Assembly: GCA_021613335.1 (NCBI GenBank)
Contig: JAJTWR010000260.1
Coordinates: 1,196,001-1,260,000 of the forward strand
Direction: 5' to 3'
Source: Whitmania pigra
Lineage: Eukaryota; Annelida; Clitellata; Hirudinida; Haemopidae
DNA: 64,000 nt
Positions 40,241 through 52,825 of this stretch are shown in pieces. A program made the position numbers and the translations under genes. Under the pieces are notes generated by a model that saw only the letters and a program-made list of their open reading frames with translations, searched no databases and was not told where the DNA came from. Position 1 is the first letter of the stretch, and every line of letters begins with the position of its first letter.

Positions 40241-43200
40241 GAGACTATCTAAAGAGTTTCCTAAGTCTTTAACACAAACTGCGTCGCTGTTATTGAATCC
40301 TCAAATCTCTTCAATTCTGAACTATAGAAGAATATATAAACAAAGGAAAGGTTAGTTATATGATTAATTGATATTGTTTGATTGTGTTTCATTAAAGCTT
40401 TATTTTATAATCTATCCATGATTTTGTTTTTATACATTAGTTTATATAATGTTTTTTATGTAATTCAGTTTATCATTAAATAAACATTTCAGAGGTCAAC
40501 CTGGCCATACAAGGTTTAATGGAGCCCAAGGTCAGGAAAGTCACTTCAAAACTCATCCTTAAACCTGAGGAATCACTTATTCCTGTTGAATCACTCAATG
40601 TCATTCTTGATGTAAGTTGTGATAATGATTAGAATGGTTGTGATGATAATGAGGATACTCCTCAGGATAGTCTAGTGATACATATATTTAGTACTGTAGT
40701 TAAATTTTCAATTGTGCCAAGGTGACATTTCTGTATAATGTTGGTGTTGCTAATATTGGCTCTTAAATAACAGTGTATGCCAGTATTATCATTAAGTTCT
40801 GATTGGTTTTGTACCCTGAAAAGTTTCATTTTTTCCGGCAGTTCTTATTTTGCGATGCAAAGTTGCAACCGTCCGAACACTCAAATGGAGGTAAACCCAG
40901 CACAACAACTGATGAAGATCAAGTTGAGGTTCAAGTTCTACCTTTTATACAAAGTAATCCAATATAATAGTATAATATTCATATTGATTATTCATTTCCA
41001 TATTTATAAATGCTGATGTGAATGTAATTTAGGAAATATCAAAATACTTAGAATCAGCTCAACTCTCCAGTCTCACAAGCCGATTGGCAGTATGCATGTG
41101 CATTGTCAACGTGTGCCACGGAGGTCTCGGAGCTGTGAATCAGCTGTGGGGGAGTTTGTTCTGGAGATTAAATATCGCTTGGAAAACAATTGTGAAATTA
41201 AAGGGTATTTAATAATTTTTCAACTAGAATGATGAACATTTGCTTAAAACAGGAATTCTTTTGACCTCAGTGATTGACTTTAATTTGTATTTGTCTTTTT
41301 GTAACTATGCTAATTATTGAATTTTGTTTATTTTATGAAGTTTGGGACCTGTTGTGCCAACATTGGATCATCCAGAGTTTCTTCAGAAGCTACGAGTAAT
41401 ACTTCACTTTCATTTATTATTTTGATCGTTATCATAATCTTTTTTTAATTAATAATTTAAATAACTACAGCAATAATGCAACCATCAACATTTATAATGC
41501 AGATTTTGAATTCTTGCATCAAAAAGAAGAAAGAAGAGATGCATCATCACCAATTACTGATACTTCCAGTGAGTCAATTGCCATAAGCTTATGCATATGA
41601 TGGATAGTGGTGCAAATCTTTGAATTTGTTTTACAAAATTATTGATAAACCAATTGCCATGTCTGAGTCATAGTTGCAAGCAAATCAACTGGATGATTTT
41701 ATTTAGTTGTTATTTTTTTTGATTATTTTTAAATTTTTAGCCAATGTTGAGGATAAAACTGAGATTTCTAGTGGGACATTCATAGACATTTCTGAAATGC
41801 CATTAAGTGGTAAATAAGTTGAAAAAAATTCATGTAACATTTTCTTTGGAAATATTTGAAATTTTCCTAAATTTTTCTTATGTGATTTATAACTAAGGCA
41901 TATTACATTATTTAGTGGAAACTTTTAATAATCACTGTATTTTCTCTAATATAACACGTGTTTTGTAATTGATTTTTCAACCCATTTGTCTATGCCTAGA
42001 TCTACATCAACAATTGGGCCCCTCCATAGTATATGTTGTGTTTGAAACCTGCACTGTCACAATAACCCTTGGCAAAGAGCACTTTGTAAAATGTTAACAA
42101 GAAGTGCCTGTGTTGCTGTTTGTAATTGGAGTTATGTAACTGGAATGCATTTTATTTTTTACATCCTGTTCAGGTGATTTGCTAAATACAATAATTAATA
42201 CGAGTGTGATAACTGCCCCTATTCTAGCCCCTTTTCAGGGGTATTTTGTAAAGTCGATTAAAAATCAACCGCTAGAGCTAAAAATGTGCGGATTGTTTTA
42301 AAAAATAGAGAAAGGATCAAAGTGCCAGGGACGAGCATTCAAAAAAAATTAAAAAATCGGGAACTATTTTTAATTAATGCTTGAAAACTTTGAAGATTTT
42401 TTTAGGGTAAATCCCTGTGTGCGCCAGTCAAGTCACTTACATATTTGAATTCTCCTGAAAAATATCTATCAGAATATGTATAACATGTATTTTTAATCCC
42501 CAGGGACGGGGTCGAAAAAGCTTCCGTTAAAATCAAAACAACTTGGGCGAAATTAGAAGATTTGCGACTAATGGAGTACGAAAAAGGCGATTATAAATCA
42601 ACCAACCCAGTTAAAAATACAACAACTATTTTAAAATATAGATTACAACTTAGAGAGCCAGGGTTTACTTCTTGAAAGTTTATTAAAATTCGGGAACTAT
42701 TTTTATTTAGCGTTTTGAATGATTTGGAGCTGCCCCCGCACCCAGCCAGTTAATTAATATGTATCAATTAATATGATCACCAGCGCCATAAGAACCAAAG
42801 GATAAAGATATCCAACGAAATAACAATCTTATTTCATAAAAGTGCTCTGATGCAAAAGAGATTTCCTGATGATGATGCTTCAAAGGTGATGTTGTAATGA
42901 AATTAAACACAATGATGATGGATAACATTGTAATAATTGACCAATTCTTTAACTGCAGGTTCTCTGTTGGCTAGCTTCGGTGAATCCCTCTGAGATGGTG
43001 TTAAGATTCATGCCAATGCTGATCTACTCAGCTGTCACCGCACTTTTGAAGCACCGTAAGTTTATCATGCTCATAGTTGATGTTTTCCTACAAACCGACT
43101 GTTGTTACTGTTACAAGTGACCTTTGAAAATTTGTGACCAAATGTTTTACGATCATTATGTGATATGTAATGATTTAATATCCTGCTCGCAGCGTTACTA

Positions 43201-46200
43201 TCCGCGGAGCAGTCTACGACGACCACCTCGGTTAACGAGGAGTGATCCCAGAATGGATCGTGGTATTAGGGGGTTGGCGTGCACGTTAGCCGTATGGGTT
43301 ACGTGCCTGCATACGGCGGTAATGGCAATAGTCGTAATGCGTCGTGTTCGAAACTCAGCCTGCACTGCCGCCAGCGCCCTTGGGAATGAGCGCTATAACA
43401 TAACATAACATAACAATTATTTATAGTGGTTAAGAAGACCTGGATCTGTGTAATAACCACTCTTTTTAGTCCTAATATCCGAATTTACTTAAGTAAATTT
43501 TGAATTTATCTATTGTGTCAGCATGGATGGTTTCCTTATCTAGTTTATTCCATAAGGAAACCACCCTTGAACTGAAATAATTGTTTTTCAAGTTTCCCGA
43601 AGCCTTCCTGTATAATTTACAATCGTGCCCTCTAGTAGAAACACTTTTTGTGGCTTCGAAAAACTGTTCAGGCAAAAGGCCTTCTCTTCCCGATAAAATT
43701 TTGAATGCCTCGATGAGGTCCCCTCTATTTCTTCTCTTTTCCAGAGTCGTTAATTTACATCTATTTAATCTTTCCTCGTAACTAAGCTTTCCAAAACCAT
43801 CTATCATCCTGGTTGCCCTTCTTTGTACTCTTTCCAACATCTCTACATCCTTCCTCAAATGAGGGTTCCATACTTGCACACAGTACTCAAGGTGTGGCCT
43901 TACTAATGCCTTATACAATCTCAGTATTACATCCTTGTTCCTGCTTACTACTGTTCTCTTTATCATTCCAAGTACTCTGTTTGCTTTTTTAGCAACTTCC
44001 ATGCACTGTAGAGATGCTTTTCCATTGTTCTGCATTATTACCCTCAGATCTCTTTCCTGATTTGACTGCTTCAGAATGCTTCCTCCAAATGCATATTCGA
44101 CTTTCGTGTTTTTGCATCCCATATGCATAATGGAGCATTTGCTTACGTTGAAAAGCATCTGCCAATCTTCTGCCCATTTGAATAACTTGTTAAGATCTTC
44201 CTGAAGTGTATCTACATCTTCTTGCTTGCTGACACTTCTTGCTACTTTGGTGTCGTCAGCAAACTTGGATAACTTAGATCTTATGCCATCATCCAGATCA
44301 TTTATATATATGCAGAACAGTACAGGTCCAAGCACCGATCCTTGTGGGACGCCGCTAAGTACTGGTTGCCACTCTGAATAAATTCCTCCTATGCCTACCT
44401 TCTGTCTCCTATCTATCAACCAGTTTGTAAACCAATGTAATAGTTTGCCTTCAATCCCACATGCACCGAGCTTTTTTTGAAGCCTTTGATGGGGCACCTT
44501 GTCAAATGCTTTTGCGAAGTCTAGGTACACTACATCTACAGCCTTGTCATGATCAGCCCACTCATAAATTTCTTCAAAAAACTCAAGTAGGTTGGTAAGA
44601 CACCATGTTCTTAGTAAAACCATGTTGGCTCTTTCCAATCACATCGTTTCTTCCAAAAAAAGTTGATACAGCCTCTTTGATCATTCTTTCCATTACCTTG
44701 CAAACTATAGAAGTTAAGCTTACTGGCCTGTAGTTGGATGGCAAACCCCTACTTCCCTTTTTGAATAGAGGAACTACTATTGCATCTTTCCAATCTCTTG
44801 GTATTGTTCCTGAATCAAACGATTTGACAAATAAGATTGCCAATGCTTCTCCTATAGCTGTTCTTGTCTCATATAGTAGTTTAGGATGTAGGTTGTCTAT
44901 TCCAGGGCTATTGTCTACTTTCAAATTTTCCAGTTGCTTAATTACCCCTGTTTTTGAGAAGTTTACTGTATCTAACTTTATCTCAATCTGTTGGATTCTC
45001 CTTGGCAGTTCTGGTATATTCCCTATTGTTTCTTTAGTAAAAACTGAACTGAAGTAGCTATTTAATATATTGGCTGTTTCCTCTACTGAATCAACTGTTT
45101 GCCCCTCACTATTTTGTAATGGTCCAATTTTGTCCCTTACTTTTTGTTTACATCTAACGTATCTGAAAAAGCTCTTGCTATCGCTTTTAACATTCTTTGC
45201 TAATTTGTTCTCATATTCTAGTAATGCTTTTTTATTAATTCTGTTTGATGCATTCCTCTGTTTCTGATATTTTTGTTTTAAATCCTTAAGCTCTTTTTCC
45301 TCTTCCTCTCCAGATTTTATTTTTGTCATTTCTTGTAATTTCTTCCATGCTTTATACTTAGCTCTTTTGCATTTGATGACCTCCTTCGTAAGCCATGGCT
45401 GTCTTTTCTGAGTTCTGCCTCTGCTTGAGATATATTTATCTACAACTAGTTTTAGCTCTTTCTTGATTATTGCCCAAGCTTCTTCTACAGTAGCAGATTC
45501 TATTTTTTTAGCTAAGTTTGTTTTCTCTAACTCATTCCGTATTTTGTCATAGTCAGCCTTAAAAAAGTTTTTAGAACCTAGGTTCTCTTTTTTTAAATCC
45601 TCGTTGTCTAAATAAATGTTCCATCTGACAACTTGATGATCACTTGTTCCAAAGTGTTCACCAACTGTTAGGCCTTCCACTAAGTTCTCATCTGTTGTTA
45701 ATATCAAATCTAATGTGTTTTTACCTCTTGTGGGATCAGTGATGTGCTGGAATAAGAAGTTATCATTGGTTACGTTTATAAAGTTTATATCCTCAGGTCT
45801 TTCTCTTTCTAAAGTGTTCCAGTTAATATGGTAGTTAAAGTCACCCATTACTAGCATAAATTCCTTACTGGCTTTGTATAATATCTCATTTAGTCCAGTA
45901 TCCTCTTTAAAATTTGGTGGCCTGTAGCAAACCCCTAAAAGAAGTTTGAATTTACCTATGTAAATATCACACCATAAACTCTCTTTAAAGTTTTCATTTT
46001 GAAATTCCTTTCTTTCTATTACTTTGATATGATTCTTAATATAAATTAATACCCCTCCTGCTCCATGTCCATTTTCTTTCTGTCCCTCTCTGTCTTTCCT
46101 TAACATCTCATAGCCATCAATTGCTAGCTCAGAGTTTTGAATACTTTCTTTTGCCCAAGACTCAGTAATGCCAATTATATCTGGCTCCTCCGTATCGACA

Positions 46201-47720
46201 ATTAGCTCGAGTTCTGTCCTTTTAGTCTTACTAACTATACTTCTAGCATTGGCATAAACACATTTCAGAACTCTTACTCTGTCTATATCCTTACTTAAAT
46301 GATTAATTTCTAATCTTACCTCCTCCTCAGCTTTTCCAGCTTCATGTTGCCTGGTTGGCCCTTCACTCTGAAAATGTAGTCCCCCGACTGATCTTCAGCT
46401 TGCTTTTTCTTCGCCTCTTCCAACAATTTCTTGCATTGCTCTCTTTCTGCTTTAGTCAAATCATGGCAGGCAGAGATGCCTTTGAATTTGCTTTCTGCAG
46501 TTCGTAATTTTGGAAGTGATTCCAAAACTAGGTTCTTTGATTCTCTTTCCCTAAATTGAATCATTAGTGGCCTTACCTCCTTTGTATCCTTACCTATCCT
46601 GAATACACTTTTGAACTATATAAATGGTTACAAGAAGCGCCTCTGACGCTATGCATATGGCGCTATATAAATGAAGTTACAAATATAACAACAATATGCC
46701 AGTGTTGGAGACAACAAATCAATAATATTAATAATAACACTACTTTTTAATACGTCAGCTGTCAGTCGAATAGGCTTTAAAAAAGACCTGGTTGTCAGAA
46801 ATAAACTGATTGAGCAGTGCCCTTCCAACTTTCTGTAACATCGAGATGTTAGAGGTGAAAATCATTTAATGGCTTTTTGGTAGTTTTCAGTATGGAGAAG
46901 TATATGAATGTTTAGGATTTAAATTGCTTTTAGATGATATTCCCACAAATATTTGGTTATGATTCACACATCCTTATGTTGCTTTGATAGAAATAGAAGT
47001 GGGAATAAACTGATTTATTTCATGATGTCCACAGGAACACATTTGTCATCTGACACTCATTGAGCAGAAAATGGCAACATCTCAGTACCTGTGGATGAAG
47101 TTCAAACAGATTGATTCTTCCAATTCATTCAGTGACCTTGAGTTTCTTGAGCTCATCTCTCATCTTGTGACATCCATGGAGGTTTCAATTAAGACCTCAA
47201 ATGATGAGCTTCCTTCACACACACACCTTGGCAAGCTCATTTATAAGTTTGTCCAATACCATAAGATATTAGAGGTAACATTGAGATGACTGTTATCTGG
47301 GTCGTGTTGAGTTTTCCCAATAATTACATTACATATAAATTATGTATCATGGAAATACTTATTTTTTAATTAATTATGATAATTTGTTTGGCACTACCAA
47401 CGCCTGAAACCCAGAATTTAATGCAAGCATTGCACATCATTCCGTGCAAGTTATGTGTTATAATAGGTTTAACTAAACTCCATCACTCAAATGTAAACAA
47501 CTACTTTCTAATTTTTTGCAGAAAGGAGAAGGTGATTGACAAGGAATTGAAATCTGACACTGAGATTGCAAAGATACAAGGTCTTCTGCTGCCATGCTCC
47601 ATGATGGAGTACATGTCAGTAGTCAATGGTTTTGAGACATCAAGGTTCATGGGGCAGTTTCACAGTAAAGTTTTGGAGGACAAGATATATTTCTCTGTTG
47701 CATATACCCCCCTTGAATAA
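40241..47720 (+). CDS. Unidentified helical protein, multi-exon, 5' end not found
   Basis: I do not recognise the family. Plus-strand exons: 40241-40350 (SLTQTASLLLNPQISSIL), 40493-40611 (EVNLAIQGLMEPKVRK), 40842 to about 40928, 41033-41204, 41341-41395 (PTLDHPEFLQKLR), 41503-41568, 42959-43055 (VLCWLASVNPSEMVLRF), possibly 46761-46792, 47035-47274 (EHICHLTLIEQKMATSQYL), 47415-47449 (NLMQALHIIPCK) and 47522-47720 (stop TAA). The composition, amphipathic helices of about 15-20 residues, resembles HEAT/ARM scaffold proteins. The 3' end is sound (47274 phase 0, 47449 phase 2, 47522 phase 2; AATAAA at 47775). The joins around 41033-41204 conflict: the frame that looks like protein (EISKYLESAQLSS) does not continue into the next exons, while another open frame does. 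The intron after 43055 holds the LINE/SINE nest. At least part of the model is wrong. Confidence 0.6.
42235..42715. repeat. Imperfect direct duplication within an intron
   Basis: A segment with TTAAAAATCAACC...ATCGGGAACTATTTTTA at 42250-42375 is echoed at 42590-42710 (ATAAATCAACC...TTCGGGAACTATTTTTA), separated by about 340 bp. It is probably an old transposon fragment; no coding potential was seen. Confidence 0.6.
43200..43397 (+). repeat. 5' half of a SINE interrupted by a LINE
   Basis: A tRNA-like head (GTTAGCCGTATGGGTTACGT, then a B-box-like GTGTTCGAAACTCAGCC) runs into the family body CTGCACTGCCGCCAGCGCCC and TTGGGAATGAGCGCTATA. It stops at CTATA, where the LINE begins. The matching second half starts at 46616. 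The left boundary is approximate. Confidence 0.85.
43472..46310 (-). pseudogene. LINE ORF2: endonuclease plus reverse transcriptase, frameshifted
   Basis: Non-LTR retrotransposon polyprotein used for target-primed reverse transcription. Endonuclease part: NARSIVSKTKRTELELIVD, ITESWAKESI, GGVLIYIKNHI, GVCYRPPN, VMGDFNYHI and GTSDHQVV, the usual AP-endonuclease signature with the catalytic SDH. RT part: PSNYRPVSLTSIVCKVMERM, QHGFTKN, then VYLDFAKAFDKVPH, GVPQGSVLGPVLFCIYINDL and FADDTKVAR (FADD box). The C-terminal region (EYCVQVWNPHLRKDVEMLER) is CR1-like. The first reading frame ends at 44583 and the second is open from 44638, so a single frameshift lies near 44600 between QHGFTKN and CLTNLLEFFEEIYEW. 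The rest is intact. Confidence 0.95.
46316..46615 (-). pseudogene. LINE ORF1 C-terminal fragment
   Basis: Encodes FKSVFRIGKDTKEVRPLMIQ through KLEKLRRR and a stop at 46316. The pattern RIGK...RPL...F...E..K..VL...KL followed by HDLTKAEREQCKKLLEEAKK and DYIFRVKGQPG matches the RRM/C-terminal region of CR1/L2-type ORF1 nucleic-acid-binding proteins. The N-terminal half is missing through 5' truncation. Confidence 0.85.
46616..46690 (+). repeat. 3' half of the interrupted SINE
   Basis: CTATATAAATGGTTACAAGA followed by AGCGCCTCTGACGCTATGCA, TATGGCGCTATATAAATGAA and GTTACAAATATAACAAC. Joined to the half ending at 43397 it recreates the same order as the uninterrupted copy at 32.2 kb. Confidence 0.92.
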
Positions 47721-47774
47721 CTACTTAAGGAGAATTAGGACCATTTGATTGTTATTGTCTGTCTACCTATTCTG

Positions 47775-47780
47775 AATAAA
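47775..47780 (+). terminator. Polyadenylation signal of the unidentified helical-protein gene
   Basis: AATAAA in TTCTGAATAAAGTTG, 55 bp past the TAA stop at 47720. Confidence 0.65.
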
Positions 47781-47928
47781 GTTGTTTTCAAGAGTTTTTA
47801 AGTAAATTACTACTTTATAGCACATTACTGCCTCTGGCTATCAGTTAGGTGCCTTTGGGAAAGTGTGCGCGTCCAAATTCTCGAATGGATATTGCCCAGT
47901 AATATGAGCTCAGCAATTTTTCAGAGTC

Positions 47929-48183
47929 TTAGTTGCCTAAACCTAACGTTTTTAGGAATAAATCTCTGGCCACACGATTTGGAAACGTAAACGTTATATT
48001 AATAGATATAAGGCCAGGTGTGCCTGAAATGCACCCTGATCTTCCTAGGTCCTCACCTAATTTTTCCGTACAACTCAATCCCCGGGCTATGCATTTAGTT
48101 TTGGCATTTTCTATAACAACTTGGCTCAAGTGATCACGAGACTTAAATTCCTGCCTCAAAGATTCGTTCAGTTGCTGCTTCAT
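47929..48183 (-). CDS. Small reading frame of unknown function (84 aa)
   Basis: I do not recognise it. It starts at ATG 48183 (MKQQLNESLRQEFKSRDHLS), directly preceded by an in-frame TAA, so the start is defined if it is a single-exon gene. It ends RVARDLFLKTLGLGN. The first half is a charged helix and the second half has short beta-like segments (LISINITFTF). It contains an internal donor/acceptor-like pair 33 nt apart (gtgagg...tttcag) whose removal would keep the frame. It lies between the 3' end of the helical-protein gene and the start of RNF121, on the opposite strand. It may be spurious. Confidence 0.38.
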   Translation of the reverse strand: MKQQLNESLRQEFKSRDHLSQVVIENAKTKCIARGLSCTEKLGEDLGRSGCISGTPGLISINITFTFPNRVARDLFLKTLGLGN

Positions 48184-48240
48184 TAAAATTCATGGTAGTA
48201 CACCATCAAAACCTAGCAAAAGTAAAAATTGATGAGTATG

Positions 48241-48475
48241 AGTGTTTATTTGTATAGCGCCGTAAGCTTCTTTGTTCGTTTGTTTATTTGATTATAGTCC
48301 TTTGCATAACAGAGATGATTCGGACCGTAAGCTTCAGGTTGGTTGGTTATTTATTAACGTCCATTTCATAACTAGATGATTAGGACGTAAGCTTCAGGGG
48401 CGTTCAACCATTTGTATGGCGCCGCATCCAATGGGCGCTTTGTGGGTCGCAAATACGACACGTAACGACTTGCTT
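48241..48475 (-). repeat. Diverged, rearranged SINE copy with internal direct repeat
   Basis: TATAGCGCC near 48255 and TTTGTATGGCGCCGCATCCA followed by ATGGGCGCTTTGTGG and CGCAAATACGACACGTAACG at the right match the SINE family. Between them TTTGCATAACAGAGATGATT and TTTCATAACTAGATGATT form two units. A piece of this middle part (TTTATTAACGTCC.TT.CATAA) recurs at 62943-62965. Confidence 0.65.
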
Positions 48476-48881
48476 TTACCCTCGTTCGCAGGCAAGCCAA
48501 TAAAGTAGCTTTTACTTGCTTTATGCAATTCTCATCTAAACATTTCGAAATAAATACCTTCTTCACTTGGCTAAGTTAATCAATGAATTTGAATAATTTC
48601 AAAAACATTATTATTAATCATAAATAAAATTGTTTGTTTCAAAAATAAATTTAGATTTATTTTACATCATTGATTTCACATTATTTTTATTATCGTAGTT
48701 TCTTTAACCTGGAAATGTATTTTTACACGTAAAACTTATGCGCCTGAAAAAAGACTGGTTCATTAAAGTATTCATAAACGATTTCTCATTTATCGACCTG
48801 TGTTGACGCAAACGTTTGTAACGTCTGTTGTGGAAATACCTAGACTGGCATGAGCATTTGAAACTCAGGATATTTGTCAAT

Positions 48882-50903
<2,022 letters not shown>

Positions 50904-51125
50904 TTGAACTGTCGCATATTTGACGTTTCACAGTGTCATCACAGTTTTAGGAAAGGGGTCTTGTACGCTTCACCATTTTGTTAATATTATTTTTGAAAAT
51001 GATCAAAAGGCTTCCCATTTACAAATCATAACTTTTGATCATTTATTGATTGAATAAAAATGAGTACATCAAAATTAATCAAAAGTACTCTCAATTATTT
51101 TAGAATGTCTCATGATTTGAAAATT
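50904..51125. terminator. Tail-to-tail 3' ends of RNF121 and TMEM101
   Basis: The RNF121 stop is at 50903 and the TMEM101 stop at 51126 on the other strand, only 222 bp apart. AATAAA on the plus strand (about 51053, for RNF121) and its reverse complement TTTATT (about 51042, for TMEM101) cross, so the 3' UTRs of the two transcripts would overlap. Confidence 0.7.
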
Positions 51126-52355
51126 TCAATCTGTCTTCAATTGTTCACATTCGATTCTTTTAAAGCACGTGGAATAGAAAACACATCCTACAATGAATGC
51201 TGCATTGTCTGTTATCATGCGAACCTGGCTCCAGTAGTCTATGCCTCTTCTTTTGTGCCAATATCCTATGTGGATGTCCATTAATATTAGCTTGAACAAA
51301 CAAAGGGCACACAGGATCAAGTTGAAATCAAACACGTGAATGCTAAGCAAATAACAAAAAGAAACGGCTCCCATCAGAAGTACAAAGATGAATAAAGCAG
51401 TTTGTCCCAGAGGTACTAAGTGCAAGAAACTGGCTTTATCTTCATTGCTCTTGATCAGGATGTAACACAACAATGCTGCATGTGCAGACACTGATAATTC
51501 TGCCATCCTTCTCAGTAACTGCGGTCTCGGTTTTTTGAAGCTGAAGAACGCAAAGAACAAGAACATTGCACCGACGCCTATCATCCCGCACGAGATTCGG
51601 ACCTGAAAATTTAAAGACAGATTGCAATTTGATTATTCTCTGCATTTGGAAAGGGAATTTATTTGTTTGTTTTGATTATTTCTTTGGATGGTGATGTCTC
51701 TGGATATGAAAAACTTTAGGCAAGTGGATAAATGTATGAATTTAAGATCATGTTTCATGATGCAATGCTTTCCCATTTATCCTTATCAATTAAGGAAATC
51801 CTAAAACATTTCAGAATTAAATTCAATAAATACAAATAAGGCTGGATCGCCTTAATAAATCCCACGTACGTAAACAAACTTAATATGTAAAGCTTTTAAG
51901 TGACTCGAGGAGGTGGTTTACCTTCACCCATTTTCGGTAATGAAGAGATTTGTTGAAAAACATGACTCCGGCTGATACGAACATTAGAACGGATGTCACA
52001 ATAGAAAATATGGGCTTCAAGGAATGAATTCCCATTCCAGCACTACATACAAACATTAGGCCAATGTATGTGTAAATAGCATTGGGGAGGAATGGGGGTG
52101 AGCTGCAAAATCAAAACCTTGGTGTTATTTACGATGCAATATTCGTGTGAGTAACCGGTTAGAATCTAGGCTTAACGAGATCTATAAAATAAAGCATATA
52201 GTTCCAAGTGGATTCCGTAACAATATTGAACACCTGTCGTCATGGACTTTTTCAGCAATGAACAGCAATAATGTTAAAGCTTGACAAAGTGGATATCTCG
52301 GTATTACAAATAATGCCACAGATCGGAAATAAATTTTTAATGAACCTAGCTTCAT
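51126..52355 (-). CDS. TMEM101: Transmembrane protein 101
   Basis: Small multi-pass membrane protein; its vertebrate homologue was reported to activate NF-kB in overexpression screens, and its mechanism is unknown. Exons: 52234-52355 (ATG, MKLGSLKIYFRSVALFVIPR), 51922-52102 and 51126-51602. Phases agree and give 259 residues versus 257 in human. Matching segments: LLFIAEKVHDD (human LYAERAE), HYRKWVKVRI (human HYGDWLKVRM), SNEDKASFLHLVP (human SKEDRLAYLNHLP), GYWHKRRGIDYWSQVRM (human AYWHNTRRVEFWNQMKL). Several hydrophobic helices are visible, for example TALFIFVLLMGAVSFCYLL. Overall identity is low, but length, order and the WH...W motif make the call good. Confidence 0.88.
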
Positions 52356-52825
52356 GTTTACTAAAGCATGGACTTATATTATCAAAATATAATTAAAAGT
52401 AAAATTTACAACATATTTATAACAATACCCTTTTTGAAATTAAAAGATTTTGTACGTAAACAAATTTAATATGTAACTAATAATTACATTTAATTTAATG
52501 GTTATTCACCAATGTTATTATTACTTCTTAGTACACGTTTTTTAATATTAAATTCAATTAACTTTATTATTTAAAAAATATTTTATAATGTATTGAAAAA
52601 ATAATAGTTTCAAATTATTTCAGGATTAAGCCTTATTAACCTGCAATTCAGTTTTAGTTAAAATTGGTTTGCTTCATTGCCGGTATATGTCTAGTGACCA
52701 GCTGCTTTAAAGGATTCACTTTCGAAGTTTGTGATGTTTCTTACAGATTAAGGCTTATTTGCATTTGGTGTTCAAAGATATGTGAGCTTCGTTGTTTCCA
52801 CAGTTTCTCCGGAATAGTGTAAAGC
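52356..52825. promoter_or_regulatory. Divergent upstream region shared by TMEM101 and UBA6
   Basis: The start codons of TMEM101 (minus, 52355) and UBA6 (plus, 52826) are 470 bp apart with no other gene between, so a shared or back-to-back promoter is likely. No TATA box, CpG cluster or factor site stands out in this AT-rich sequence. Confidence 0.55.

Larger units (their letters stand above)
43398..46615 (-). mobile_element. CR1-like non-LTR retrotransposon, nearly full coding region
   Basis: About 3.2 kb LINE in reverse orientation inside a SINE, flanked by CTATA target-site duplications (43393-43397 and 46616-46620). Read on the minus strand it has the end of ORF1, then ORF2 with endonuclease and reverse transcriptase, a short 3' UTR and a (TTATG)n tail (43398-43415), which is the microsatellite-type tail of CR1/L2 relatives. 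It is 5'-truncated within ORF1. One frameshift lies in ORF2. Low decay otherwise suggests a fairly recent insertion. Confidence 0.95.

Noticed and set aside
41743..41811. Possible exon NVEDKTEISSGTFIDISEMPLS with acceptable splice borders
   Set aside because: Its phase matches only an alternative chain through 41341-41568; the chain into 42959 skips it. May be an alternative exon, not claimed.
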